A model generated the notes under the pieces. It made no database searches. It was not told the origin of the DNA and saw nothing but the letters and a program-made list of their open reading frames with translations. A DNA stretch of 64,000 nt from Gracilimonas amylolytica (GTDB taxonomy: Bacteria > Bacteroidota > Rhodothermia > Balneolales > Balneolaceae): NCBI RefSeq assembly GCF_002911695.1, contig NZ_PQBS01000035.1, positions 82,533 to 146,532 on the forward strand. The letters are read 5' to 3'. A program made the position numbers and the translations under genes. Below are positions 52,279 through 61,329 of the stretch, in pieces; position 1 is the stretch's first letter, and each line of letters starts with the position of its first letter.

Positions 52279-54810
52279 TTACTTCACCACCAGATTCACG
52301 ATACGTCCCGGCACAAAGATCTCCTTCACCAAATTACCCTCTTCCAGGTATTTGGCTACGTTTTCCTCTTCTTTGGCAAGACCAAGCACGTAGTCCTTAT
52401 CTTTGGCTTTATCAGCATCCACTTCAATATCTGCCCGGACCTTCCCATTCACCTGAACCGGATAGGTAACCGTATCATCCTTGAGGTATTCTTCATTGAA
52501 TTCCGGCCATTCTGAATAAGCAATAGTATCCTCTTCACCCAGCATGGTCCAGAGTTCTTCGGTAATATGAGGGGCAAACGGATTCAGGATCTGTATGAAT
52601 TCTTTGGCTACGGATCTCGGAATTTGCTTCCAGTTATTGGCTTCATTTACAAAGATCATCAAGGCCGAAATGGCTGTATTTAGCCTCAAGTTTTCTATAT
52701 CCTCGCTTACCTTTTTAATGGCTTCATGCAGTGGTTTCAGGTGTTCTTTGGTCGCTTCTATTTCTTTGACCTTATCTGAGATCTCACCGGTGTCTTCATC
52801 CACCAATAGTCTCCAAACACGGTTCAGGAATCGGTTCACCCCTTCTACTCCTTTGGTACTCCATGGTTTAACCTGTTCCAGTGGCCCCATAAACATTTCG
52901 TAGAGGCGCAGGGAATCAGCCCCGTACTGCTCGATGATATGATCGGGATTGATCACGTTCCCACGGCTTTTAGACATTTTGTGAGCACGGGCTTCTACCT
53001 TGGTATCGGTTCCTTTAAGAACGAATCCTTCGCCTTTCTTTTCAACCTTATCATCAGATAGCTTATCACCATCGGGGCCGGTAAATTCCATTTCACCCAG
53101 TATCATCCCCTGATTCACCAGCTTCTGAAACGGCTCTTTGGTTGAAACCACGCCAATATCATACAGCACCTTATGCCAGAATCGGGCATACAATAGGTGA
53201 AGAACTGCATGTTCGGCTCCACCAACGTATAGGTCCACCGGCATCCAATATTTTTCATAATCAGGATCCACAGGCCCCCCATCAAATTCCGGGCTGATGT
53301 AACGCAGGTAATACCAACATGATCCGGCCCACTGAGGCATGGTATTGGTTTCGCGCTTAGCCGGCTTTCCGGTTTCGGGGTCGGTAGTATTGACCCAGTC
53401 TTTGGCGTTTGCCAGTGGTGGTTCCCCATCACCGGTGGGCTGATATTTATCCACTTCGGGAAGGGTGACCGGCAGCTCTGATTCCGGCAATGCCTTATGC
53501 TCTCCATCCACATGAATGATCGGAAACGGCTCACCCCAATAACGCTGACGTGAAAACAGCCAGTCTCTCAGTTTATAATTCACGGATTTCTTACCAGCTC
53601 CCTTCTCTTCCAGCCATGCGATGATCTTCTTCTTGGCGGCTTCTATCTCCAGTCCGTTGAGAAAATCACTATTGATAGCCGGGCCTTCACCGGTATAAGC
53701 TTTTCCTTCAAAATCTTTAGGGGTTTGAACCGTACGAACGATCTCCAGGTCAAATTTCTCAGCGAATTCCCAATCACGCTCATCCTGTCCCGGTACTGCC
53801 ATGATGGCTCCGGTTCCATAACTGGCTAACACATAATCCGCTATCCAGATCGGGATCTTTTTCCCATTGGCCGGATTGACCGCATAGGCCCCTGTAAAGG
53901 CTCCGGTTTTATCCTTATTTAATTCCTGTCGCTCCAGATCAGACTTCTTGGCAGCTTCTTCCTTATAATTCTCAATCGCTTCTTTTTGCTCTTCCGTCGT
54001 GATCTTATCAACCAGATGGTGTTCCGGGGCCAATACCATGTACGTGGCTCCAAAGATGGTATCCGGGCGGGTTGTGAAGACACGGAGTTCCTCGTCATAC
54101 CCATCTATTTCAAAATCAACCTCAGCACCTATGGATTTCCCGATCCAGTTACGCTGCATATCTTTCAGGGATTCCGACCAGTCCAGGTCATCCAATCCTT
54201 CCAGAAGCTCCTCAGCGTATTTGGTGATCTTTAGTACCCATTGGCGCATCGGCTTGCGAATTACCGGATGACCGCCGACCTCACTTTTTCCATCAATGAC
54301 TTCCTCATTTGCCAACACGGTTCCCAGCTCAGGACACCAGTTCACGGCTACCTCATCTTCATAAGCCAGCCCTTTTTTGTAGAGCTGAAGGAAGATCCAT
54401 TGCGTCCATTTGTAGTAATCCGGATCAGTCGTATTAACCTCACGATCCCAATCATAACTGAAGCCGATCGCCTGAAGCTGCTCGCGGAATTTATTGATAT
54501 TCTTTTCAGTGGTGATCCGGGGATGGGTACCGGTTTTAACCGCATACTGTTCGGCCGGCAACCCAAAGGCATCCCAACCGATCGGGTGCAACACATTGAA
54601 CCCATTCATTCGCTTGTAGCGTGAGATGATATCCGTTGCGGTATAACCCTCGGGGTGACCTACATGCAATCCAGCCCCACTGGGATACGGAAACATATCT
54701 AATACGTAGTACTTTGGCTTGGTAGTATCAGTTGGGGTTTTGAAGGTCTTGTTCTCGAGCCAGTACTTTTGCCATTTGGACTCGATCTTTTCCGGCTTGT
54801 AGGAATGCAT
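52279..54810 (-). CDS. leuS: Leucyl-tRNA synthetase
   Basis: About 843 residues from the ATG at 54810; a TTG 39 bases further upstream lies inside the probable promoter and is rejected. Class I signatures: the HIGH-type [17 protein letters not shown], the KMSKS loop in [17 protein letters not shown], and the editing (CP1) domain around [13 protein letters not shown] with [19 protein letters not shown]. The C-terminal anticodon-binding domain is complete. It charges tRNA-Leu; a tRNA-Leu gene occurs in the same window at 63.9 kb. No Shine-Dalgarno is visible, as is common in this phylum. Confidence 0.97.
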   Translation of the reverse strand: MHSYKPEKIESKWQKYWLENKTFKTPTDTTKPKYYVLDMFPYPSGAGLHVGHPEGYTATDIISRYKRMNGFNVLHPIGWDAFGLPAEQYAVKTGTHPRITTEKNINKFREQLQAIGFSYDWDREVNTTDPDYYKWTQWIFLQLYKKGLAYEDEVAVNWCPELGTVLANEEVIDGKSEVGGHPVIRKPMRQWVLKITKYAEELLEGLDDLDWSESLKDMQRNWIGKSIGAEVDFEIDGYDEELRVFTTRPDTIFGATYMVLAPEHHLVDKITTEEQKEAIENYKEEAAKKSDLERQELNKDKTGAFTGAYAVNPANGKKIPIWIADYVLASYGTGAIMAVPGQDERDWEFAEKFDLEIVRTVQTPKDFEGKAYTGEGPAINSDFLNGLEIEAAKKKIIAWLEEKGAGKKSVNYKLRDWLFSRQRYWGEPFPIIHVDGEHKALPESELPVTLPEVDKYQPTGDGEPPLANAKDWVNTTDPETGKPAKRETNTMPQWAGSCWYYLRYISPEFDGGPVDPDYEKYWMPVDLYVGGAEHAVLHLLYARFWHKVLYDIGVVSTKEPFQKLVNQGMILGEMEFTGPDGDKLSDDKVEKKGEGFVLKGTDTKVEARAHKMSKSRGNVINPDHIIEQYGADSLRLYEMFMGPLEQVKPWSTKGVEGVNRFLNRVWRLLVDEDTGEISDKVKEIEATKEHLKPLHEAIKKVSEDIENLRLNTAISALMIFVNEANNWKQIPRSVAKEFIQILNPFAPHITEELWTMLGEEDTIAYSEWPEFNEEYLKDDTVTYPVQVNGKVRADIEVDADKAKDKDYVLGLAKEEENVAKYLEEGNLVKEIFVPGRIVNLVVK

Positions 54811-54846
54811 TGATGAATATTTGAAAGTTTCTTCTATTGCGAACCC

Positions 54847-54854
54847 CAAAGATA
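54847..54854 (-). promoter_or_regulatory. Candidate leuS promoter, -7 box TATCTTTG
   Basis: Read on the minus strand this is TATCTTTG, matching TAnnTTTG, about 37 bases upstream of the chosen ATG. It overlaps the in-frame TTG, which argues against that start. A hairpin (AAACCATT-GA-AATGGTTT, 54866-54883) just upstream may end the luxC transcript. Confidence 0.5.
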
Positions 54855-54921
54855 AGCCATTATTGAAACCATTGAAATGGTTTTTCCGGATGATTTATTT
54901 GATGGTATTCACATTGGAGTT

Positions 54922-55977
54922 CTACCCAACTACAGCCTTGATCACATCCACCCCATCCGGCTTCCAATATAGTGGGGGGCTTTGGGCTGAACTCAACGGC
55001 TCCGTATCAATTCCCTCAATCACTTCCTCACAGGTATAAACCGATTGTACCATTTGACCAAACGAGATTCTCAGGTCTCTAACTGTATCCTTACCCCCAT
55101 TCACCCAATTGACCGTAAAGTCTGTGTCCGGAAGTTCTTCCGATTCCTGTATCAGGAAATCATTCAGCCATAACTGGTTTTGCTGAATTCCTTCGTTGTA
55201 GGCATACTGGTACTTGAGGTCGGAAGTCGGCTTTTGGTACTGTGGATTTTGTTTCCAGTAGGAATTGATCGCCTGTTTCAGTTCCTCTCTAACTTCATCC
55301 AAACCAAAGGGAGCTACGACCACCGCCACCGAGCGACAACCTTTTCCTCCATACCTGAGCATGGCTTCAGTCAGGTCTTGCCTGACGTCCGCATTCCATT
55401 CATCCAGATAAGCGATCGAGAACTTGGCCGTTCGGATAATATATTCCGCACCCTGTTTTGCGGCTTTAAGTCGTTTGATCTCAGCCTTTACATCCGAAAC
55501 CGATTCTTCAGAACCTGCAAATACGACCTTGTCAGCTTTCAGATCCTCAAAACTATTTAGATCCCTTGAATAGCTGATCTTCTGTTCAGGATCAGAACGT
55601 TGAATTTCCTCCAAAAAGGACGAAAGTAAATAGGGATCTTTGCGGGAGACCTTCCCATAATAATCGGCTCCCGACAGGATCACCCCCAAAGCCGTTTGAA
55701 ATCCTACGAGGGGTAAATTGCCGGCATGCAGGCATAACACCTTTCTGACTTTGGCGTTTTGCTCATTACTTAATTCTGCCCTTTTTACCCATTCCTGTAT
55801 ATCTCCGTTTTCAACATTTCCACGAAGTACACTCAATTGATGGTAAACATCCTGCAAACTGAATAACCCTTCAGAAGCGGTTTTACTGATCGCTTCCTGC
55901 AGATGTGGGTTTTCAGGATCGAGCCATTTTTTTGTGGCCCCTATCATATGGTCGATATGTGCTTTCTTCCAACTCAA
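54922..55977 (-). CDS. LuxC-type acyl-CoA/acyl-protein reductase
   Basis: 351 residues of the aldehyde-dehydrogenase-like LuxC family. The nucleophile Cys is C214 in RYGGKGCRSVAVV. HAGNLPLVGFQTALGVILSGADYYGKVS (about 84-111) and VVFAGSEESV (151-160) are cofactor-region motifs. The family reduces activated fatty acyl groups to aldehydes with NADPH, usually together with LuxE. It overlaps the upstream LuxE-like gene by 4 bases and ends the minus-strand cluster. No luciferase (luxAB) is present, so a bioluminescence role is unsupported; aldehydes for lipid or alcohol synthesis are more likely. Confidence 0.88.
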   Translation of the reverse strand: MSWKKAHIDHMIGATKKWLDPENPHLQEAISKTASEGLFSLQDVYHQLSVLRGNVENGDIQEWVKRAELSNEQNAKVRKVLCLHAGNLPLVGFQTALGVILSGADYYGKVSRKDPYLLSSFLEEIQRSDPEQKISYSRDLNSFEDLKADKVVFAGSEESVSDVKAEIKRLKAAKQGAEYIIRTAKFSIAYLDEWNADVRQDLTEAMLRYGGKGCRSVAVVVAPFGLDEVREELKQAINSYWKQNPQYQKPTSDLKYQYAYNEGIQQNQLWLNDFLIQESEELPDTDFTVNWVNGGKDTVRDLRISFGQMVQSVYTCEEVIEGIDTEPLSSAQSPPLYWKPDGVDVIKAVVG

Positions 55978-56954
55978 TCCCGTTCTATCAAAAAGTTACA
56001 GCCACGTAAATTCTGCAGATTCCACCGTCCCAATACCTGAAATGCTCCGTCTTCCTTTTGAATGCCTTTATCCCCGGTCAAAATAAAGGAGCAGGAATAA
56101 AGATTTGCCAGGTCGATCACCCCGATCAGTCCCTCTTCACCCAATGGTACTTCCTTCAAAGGAGCTTTAGGATCGCGGATACTGACCTTCATCCATGGCA
56201 CACTTTTAAACCATAGACTGCCTTGAGCATAAGCCTGTGAGAGTAACTCTGTCATGCCATACTCGGAATGGATCTGAGATTCGGGAAGACCAAACCCCTC
56301 AGCCAGTTGCTTGTGTAGTTGCTCCTTAGTGATCTCACGGCGGTGGGTTTTCATTCCGCCCGTTTCAAGGATCACACTATCCCTCGGTAACTGACTGGGG
56401 TGTTTATCAAGCACATCAAGCAGACCAAAAGCGGCTCCGAAGAGCATCAATTTCTTTCCGGATCTTTGGATCTCCCTGAGTTCTGATTCATTCAGAGGTT
56501 CTCCTAATTCCAGAAACTTACTCAAACCGGATTCATCCCTTTTGATCAAAGTATTTAGCATCCAGATCAAAGAGGAATTGGAGTTAGAGTTATACCCCGG
56601 TGTGTAAGCCCAGGTCACATACTCCTCCAGATCATAGAACTGCAGCATTCCTTGAATGATGGATCGCTGATACAGCTCCGGATCCTGAATGTAATGACGG
56701 CTTCTTACCATTCCCGTCGTTCCACTGCTTTGGAAATATAATGGTGAGTCAATTTCGGAAGTGATTATTTTTGCATCCTTGAAGGCTTGTATCGGTAGCA
56801 ATGGGATGTCACTTGCAAAAGCAGGTTCTTTGATACCCAAAGCATTAAAGAAGCGTTTATAAACCGGGTTATTTGTTCTCTGATATTCAAAAACCCGTAA
56901 TGCTTTTTGTTCAAAGCTTGATTGTTCATCAAATATGTGATCAGGGGTGATCAT
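55974..56954 (-). CDS. LuxE-type acyl-protein synthetase
   Basis: 326 residues of the adenylate-forming LuxE family. The nucleotide-binding motif SSGTTG is at 76-81, and ILETGGMKTHRREITKEQL, HSEYGMTELLSQAYA and ILTGDKGIQKEDGAFQVLGR are typical downstream blocks. It activates fatty acids with ATP and passes the acyl group to the LuxC reductase. It overlaps LuxC by 4 bases and the propeller gene by 4 bases. A Lux-type fatty-acid reductase without LuxAB suggests production of fatty aldehydes from free fatty acids, perhaps supplied by the acyl-ACP thioesterase at 34.9 kb. Confidence 0.87.
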   Translation of the reverse strand: MITPDHIFDEQSSFEQKALRVFEYQRTNNPVYKRFFNALGIKEPAFASDIPLLPIQAFKDAKIITSEIDSPLYFQSSGTTGMVRSRHYIQDPELYQRSIIQGMLQFYDLEEYVTWAYTPGYNSNSNSSLIWMLNTLIKRDESGLSKFLELGEPLNESELREIQRSGKKLMLFGAAFGLLDVLDKHPSQLPRDSVILETGGMKTHRREITKEQLHKQLAEGFGLPESQIHSEYGMTELLSQAYAQGSLWFKSVPWMKVSIRDPKAPLKEVPLGEEGLIGVIDLANLYSCSFILTGDKGIQKEDGAFQVLGRWNLQNLRGCNFLIERD

Positions 56955-57871
56955 CTTGATCCATTTTCGATCTTATATAAGTCGCTCCTCGTCAAGATAT
57001 AAATTGAGCCGGATTGAACATGCATATCTATTGGTCGCACTATTTTACCAAATTCGAATTCTTGTATATCAGCGTTTTCAGCTTCTAAAATCACCCGATC
57101 TTCAAAAGCCTGCCACAGCCCTTCTTCGTTTACATAAAATGCTTTTATATCCTTGATCGGATAGAATCCGGAATTACCACCATTGGGCGAAAGCCTGTGA
57201 ACAGTTTCAGATGCTCTCTCCAAAATAAGTAACTCTGTAGATGTAACCTGAAGATCATCCACCGTTCTGATATCAGAACTGATGCGAAATTCATCTTCAA
57301 AATTATAATCCAGATCATAACGCCGGATCAACCTGGATTCTTTGTCCCAGAAATAAATTTCACCTAAACGGCTCACTGATATCTGATCAGGCTGATACCT
57401 CCGCGAATTCACAAATGTTGCATGTTCACTTATACTGCTGAGAAATTGTCCGCGCCGGTCAAACACCTGGATCCTGCGGTTATTTTGATCTGTGATGAAG
57501 ATCTTGAGTCCGTTTGTGGCATCCACATCCACAGGTTTACTGAATTCATAGTCTCCGCTTCCCCTTCCACCAATCGTATCCAGTACTTTACCTGTATGAT
57601 CCAGTTTCAACAATCGATCTTTGCCTTGCTCAACGATGTAAATAGCATTTTGGGTTACGGATAGGGAGGTAGCATTATCCAGATCAGAATAGATCATTTG
57701 GAATGACTGAGCGAAGGCATAATTTGAGCTCAGTAACAATGCTAAAATGAATATCGAATATCGAACGGGGAATACTGAATTTCGAAATGGTTTTATGACA
57801 TCGGAATATCTATCGAATACTTTTTTAAAAAGTATAACTTCAGTGTTCGTTATTCGATATTCAGTATTCAA
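56951..57871 (-). CDS. Secreted six-bladed beta-propeller (NHL-like) protein
   Basis: About 306 residues. The body has repeated blade motifs (SLSVTQNAIYIVEQGKDRLLKLDHTGKV, PVDVDATNGLKIFITDQNNRRIQVFDRRGQF, DQISVSRLGEIYFWDKESRLIRRYD), matching NHL/6-bladed propellers. A signal peptide-like stretch (YSIFILALLLSSNYAFAQ) begins only near residue 38. The predicted start is a TTG at 57871 within a degenerate heptamer repeat, and the first 37 residues are unusual, so the N-terminus may be an artefact or the true start may be missing. It overlaps luxE by 4 bases. Confidence 0.75.
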   Translation of the reverse strand: MNTEYRITNTEVILFKKVFDRYSDVIKPFRNSVFPVRYSIFILALLLSSNYAFAQSFQMIYSDLDNATSLSVTQNAIYIVEQGKDRLLKLDHTGKVLDTIGGRGSGDYEFSKPVDVDATNGLKIFITDQNNRRIQVFDRRGQFLSSISEHATFVNSRRYQPDQISVSRLGEIYFWDKESRLIRRYDLDYNFEDEFRISSDIRTVDDLQVTSTELLILERASETVHRLSPNGGNSGFYPIKDIKAFYVNEEGLWQAFEDRVILEAENADIQEFEFGKIVRPIDMHVQSGSIYILTRSDLYKIENGSR

Positions 57872-57878
57872 TATTCAG
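57851..57878. repeat. Degenerate heptamer repeat TATTCRR x4 at the 5' end of the propeller gene
   Basis: TATTCGA, TATTCAG, TATTCAA, TATTCAG in tandem, spanning the propeller start and the end of purD. Related short units (GAATATC twice, near 57750-57765) occur inside the gene's signal-peptide region. Confidence 0.8.
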
Positions 57879-59152
57879 TACTTCAACCCTTTGGCACCTA
57901 TATCGGAGCGATAGTACGCTTTATCAAAGTGCACTTTTTTGACCTCTTCGTAAGTATTTTTAATGGCTGTTTCGAGATCAGTACCCGAACCAACGATGTT
58001 CAATACTCGTCCCCCGTTGGTATAAAGCTTGCCATCCTTCTCTTTGGTCCCGGCATGAAATACGATGGCATTTTCCACCTCATCCAATCCGGTAATTTCT
58101 TTGCCTTTATCGTAGGATTCAGGATATCCCCCTGAGGCAAGTACCACACAACATCTCACCTCATCATCAAACTGAATATCAGTTTTTCCGAGTTCCCCAC
58201 TGGTAGTTGCAATAATGATCTCAAGAAGATCTGACTGCATGCGCGGCAGGATCACCTGACATTCGGGATCCCCAAAGCGGCAGTTATATTCCACTACTTT
58301 TGGTCCTTCCTTTGTGATCATCAAACCACAATAAAGAATACCTGAATAAGGATTACCCTCCTCTTTCATTCCGGCTATGGTCGGCTCAATGATCTCATTC
58401 TCAACGCGCTTCAGGATCTCTTCAGTAACTACAGGCGCCGGAGAATAGGCTCCCATCCCTCCCGTGTTCAGGCCGGTATCACCTTCACCAATGCGCTTAT
58501 GATCCTGAGCATTTCCGATCACTTTCCAGGAAGTTCCATCTGAGATCGCAAACACAGAGGCTTCTTCACCCACCATGAATTCCTCAATCACCAGCCGGCT
58601 GGCCGCTTTTTTAAGAGAGTCGCTGTTTTTAAGTTCTTCCAGCACTTCAAGGGCTTCTGCTTCCGTTTCAGGAATAAATACACCCTTGCCTCCTGCAAGA
58701 CCGTCTGCCTTAAGTACCACAGGATATTGTCCCTGCTCCTTGATGTACTCAGCGGCTTCATCAAAATGCTCCTGATCAAAGACACGATATGCCGCGGTCG
58801 GGATATTGTGCCGTTCCATGAATTCCTTGGCAAATTCCTTACTTCCTTCCAGCATAGCAGCCTGAAGTTTGGGGCCAAAGACCGCATGACCTTTGGCCTC
58901 CAGAAAATTGGCCATGCCATCCACGAGTGGTTGCTCCGGACCAACCACTGTCACATCAATGTTCTTCTTCTGAATAAAATCCCAGACTGCATCCAGGTCA
59001 GATACATCCAGGGAGACATTTTCACCGCTCTGTGCGGTACCCGGATTACCGGGAGCTATGTATAACTTGGTTAATTGAGATGATTCAGAAATAGCACGGG
59101 CCAGCGCATGCTCACGCCCGCCACTGCCGATCAGGAGTACATTATATTTCAT
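57875..59152 (-). CDS. purD: Phosphoribosylamine-glycine ligase
   Basis: 425 residues, ATP-grasp enzyme. The N-domain starts LLIGSGGREHALARAISES and includes IAPGNPGTAQ and VVGPEQPLVDG. The ATP-grasp core has PVVLKADGLAGGKGVFIPETEAEA, LVIEEFMVGEEASVFAISDG and GLNTGGMGAYSPAPVVTEEI, and VEYNCRFGDPECQVILPRM carries metal ligands. It makes glycinamide ribonucleotide, the second step of purine synthesis. The gene starts 3 bases after tpiA ends, and its end coincides with the heptamer repeat next to the propeller start. No other purine gene is adjacent. Confidence 0.97.
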   Translation of the reverse strand: MKYNVLLIGSGGREHALARAISESSQLTKLYIAPGNPGTAQSGENVSLDVSDLDAVWDFIQKKNIDVTVVGPEQPLVDGMANFLEAKGHAVFGPKLQAAMLEGSKEFAKEFMERHNIPTAAYRVFDQEHFDEAAEYIKEQGQYPVVLKADGLAGGKGVFIPETEAEALEVLEELKNSDSLKKAASRLVIEEFMVGEEASVFAISDGTSWKVIGNAQDHKRIGEGDTGLNTGGMGAYSPAPVVTEEILKRVENEIIEPTIAGMKEEGNPYSGILYCGLMITKEGPKVVEYNCRFGDPECQVILPRMQSDLLEIIIATTSGELGKTDIQFDDEVRCCVVLASGGYPESYDKGKEITGLDEVENAIVFHAGTKEKDGKLYTNGGRVLNIVGSGTDLETAIKNTYEEVKKVHFDKAYYRSDIGAKGLKY

Positions 59153-59155
59153 GGC

Positions 59156-59923
59156 TCAGGCCAGGTCTTCAGCTATGGTTATGATCTCAGAAAAACTGTC
59201 TGCATCTAATGATGCACCACCGATCAATCCGCCATCAACATCCTGCAGGCTTAACAGCTCATTAGCATTGCCGGGCTTCATACTTCCACCGTAAAGAATG
59301 TTGATCTGCTCAGCCGTGTCTTCATCATAAAGTTCAGCGAGAATTGAACGAATATGTTCATGCATTTCCTGAGCCTGATCAGGGCTAGCCGTTTCACCGG
59401 TTCCAATTGCCCAGATCGGTTCATAAGCGATCACAACATCCAAAACATCTTTTTCTGAAACATCATGAAGGGCAGCCGTCACCTGATTTTTTACAAGCCC
59501 AAAGTGTTCGTTAGATTTTCGCTGATCAAGGCTTTCACCTACACAGACAATGGGAGCTAATTTATGCTCAATGGCTTTATGAACCCGTTTATTGACCGTG
59601 GCATCCGTTTCGCCAAAATACTGCCGACGTTCTGAGTGACCAATGATCACATAGTTGCATCCGCTTTCAGCCAGCATGCTTCCACTGATCTCTCCGGTGT
59701 ACGCTCCATTTTCCTCAAAATGCAGGTTCTGGGCTCCCACCTGAATATCCGTGTCATATAAGTACTTCACTGCCATTCCAATGGAAACAAAGGGAGGACA
59801 AACCAACACATCCACATTTTCATCGATCTCTGATTTTTTCTCTTTGAGACCTTCCAATAATTCGGCGGCGTCATATGGACCGCAGTTCATTTTCCAGTTA
59901 CCGGCTATAAGTAGTCTTCGCAT
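59156..59923 (-). CDS. tpiA: Triosephosphate isomerase
   Basis: 255 residues, TIM barrel. The active-site residues are intact: N-K in AGNWKMNCGP, His in YVIIGHSERRQYFGETD and Glu in VIAYEPIWAIGTGETASPDQA, with phosphate-binding ILYGGSMKPGNA and GGLIGGASLDADSF. It interconverts dihydroxyacetone phosphate and glyceraldehyde 3-phosphate. It lies between the thioredoxin-like lipoprotein and purD with very short gaps (19 and 3 bases) and is part of the long minus-strand cluster. Confidence 0.98.
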   Translation of the reverse strand: MRRLLIAGNWKMNCGPYDAAELLEGLKEKKSEIDENVDVLVCPPFVSIGMAVKYLYDTDIQVGAQNLHFEENGAYTGEISGSMLAESGCNYVIIGHSERRQYFGETDATVNKRVHKAIEHKLAPIVCVGESLDQRKSNEHFGLVKNQVTAALHDVSEKDVLDVVIAYEPIWAIGTGETASPDQAQEMHEHIRSILAELYDEDTAEQINILYGGSMKPGNANELLSLQDVDGGLIGGASLDADSFSEIITIAEDLA

Positions 59924-59942
59924 GATGTGAGTGTTTTAAAAA

Positions 59943-61307
59943 TTAACTTGGTGAGTTAGATTCACTGAATGCCCGGTTCAAGCCCTGTATGACCTCGGAA
60001 AATTCATTTCTTTCGTATTTCCTGATAACGACCCCATTCTTGTCAACAAGAATACGGGTTGGGACCTGAACCACATTAAATTTTTGTATGATCTGCTGAA
60101 CATCGAATGATCCAAGTTTTGCAACCGGCCAGGCTTTACGCCGTTCTTCAAAAAAGGCATTGACGGTTACTTCACTTTGGTCCAGCGGTATAGTAAATAT
60201 CTTAAGTCCATAGTTTTTGTAGATCTCACCGATCACCATCGTTCGGTCGTAATCGTTCTGATATTCAAAATTGGCAAGTGGCGAGATCTCTATGATATAC
60301 GTTGACCCATTCAGACTCTGATTATTTACAGTATCGCCTTCCATGGTAACAAACGAAAAATCAGGAGCATCCACACCCGGTGCCAGATAATTTAGGTCGT
60401 ACCTAATACGACGGATCCATTTTTTTGAGGATGGGCTGTCAGAATAATCCTGTTCATAAATATCCAAAAGGTCCTTTGCTTCTCCTATCCGGGAGCTGTC
60501 GAAGTACATCTGTATCTTATCCCGTTCTATAAATTCGGTTACATCCTCGTTTTCTGATATCTGTATCAGTGAATCCAGATATCCGGAAGCGGCATCAAAA
60601 CCTTTACTCTGAGCGATGTAGGGTTTCCCATATCTAAGTGCAACGGAGAACATGTAGTCAGCGGGAAGGGTCTCGTCAATTCTGTTAAGCATAGCTTCAG
60701 AATCCCAGTTACCCAGCAACTCAATGGTTTTTTCTGCTGCCAGATAGGAAGCCATTGTATTTTCATGGGCTTCATACACCTGCCAGTACAATTCTGACCA
60801 TTTCTTGGTTTCATCCAGTATCTGAGAATCAGGTACGGCTCCACCCATAATAAAAGCACCCACACGCTGAAAACTTCGATCCACGCGGTTCAGGGTTTGC
60901 ATGGCTTCATGCTCTTTCGAGTCGATGCTCAAAGTCTGTTGAATGTCCGGAAGCTGTGCATTGATCCGAAGGGTATCATTTTCAGCCAGAATGACCCTAA
61001 GCGTTGCAAGATCATTGTTATTTCGGCTGATGATCATTGGATAGTAGTTCCTGTCGGGAAAATTTGCGGTACCCTCAAAATTTCCGGATTGATCAGTCAA
61101 TGAATGAAAAAGAGTATCAATGGGGGCATTCGAAGAATCCCGTTTTACAATGGTCACACCGATGCCTGAATAATCCCCACTGCTGTCAATGGAATCTGCC
61201 ACAGTAATGGAACCGGTGACGATCGTATTTTTGACATCAGATCTGTTTGAACACGCAACGGTTAGTAGCAATACAGTTAATGCAGCTAATAGCGTAAGTT
61301 TTTTCAT
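59943..61307 (-). CDS. Thioredoxin-like lipoprotein lacking the CxxC motif
   Basis: 454 residues. The signal peptide ends in a lipobox (LTVA|C, Cys about residue 19). Residues about 30-115 resemble the DUF4369-type N-terminal domain of Bacteroidota disulfide-reductase-like proteins (GSITVADSIDSSGDYSGIGVTIV). A helical middle follows, then a TlpA/AhpC-like thioredoxin fold (about 315-445) with VDAPDFSFVTMEGDTVNNQSLNGSTYIIEISPLANFEYQND and VVQVPTRILVDKNGVVIRKY (cis-Pro region). The expected CxxC after the first strand is absent, so it is not a standard redox enzyme. It starts 22 bases after gatB and precedes tpiA in the same operon-like cluster. Confidence 0.75.
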   Translation of the reverse strand: MKKLTLLAALTVLLLTVACSNRSDVKNTIVTGSITVADSIDSSGDYSGIGVTIVKRDSSNAPIDTLFHSLTDQSGNFEGTANFPDRNYYPMIISRNNNDLATLRVILAENDTLRINAQLPDIQQTLSIDSKEHEAMQTLNRVDRSFQRVGAFIMGGAVPDSQILDETKKWSELYWQVYEAHENTMASYLAAEKTIELLGNWDSEAMLNRIDETLPADYMFSVALRYGKPYIAQSKGFDAASGYLDSLIQISENEDVTEFIERDKIQMYFDSSRIGEAKDLLDIYEQDYSDSPSSKKWIRRIRYDLNYLAPGVDAPDFSFVTMEGDTVNNQSLNGSTYIIEISPLANFEYQNDYDRTMVIGEIYKNYGLKIFTIPLDQSEVTVNAFFEERRKAWPVAKLGSFDVQQIIQKFNVVQVPTRILVDKNGVVIRKYERNEFSEVIQGLNRAFSESNSPS

Positions 61308-61329
61308 AAGAGTTTTAAAGACTGTATTT

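Noticed and set aside
54811..54849. An upstream TTG start for leuS
   Set aside because: It lies in the candidate -7 promoter box, and the added residues do not match the family N-terminus.
54922..56954. A bioluminescence (lux) operon
   Set aside because: No luxA, luxB or luxD gene is adjacent; only the fatty-aldehyde-forming pair is present.
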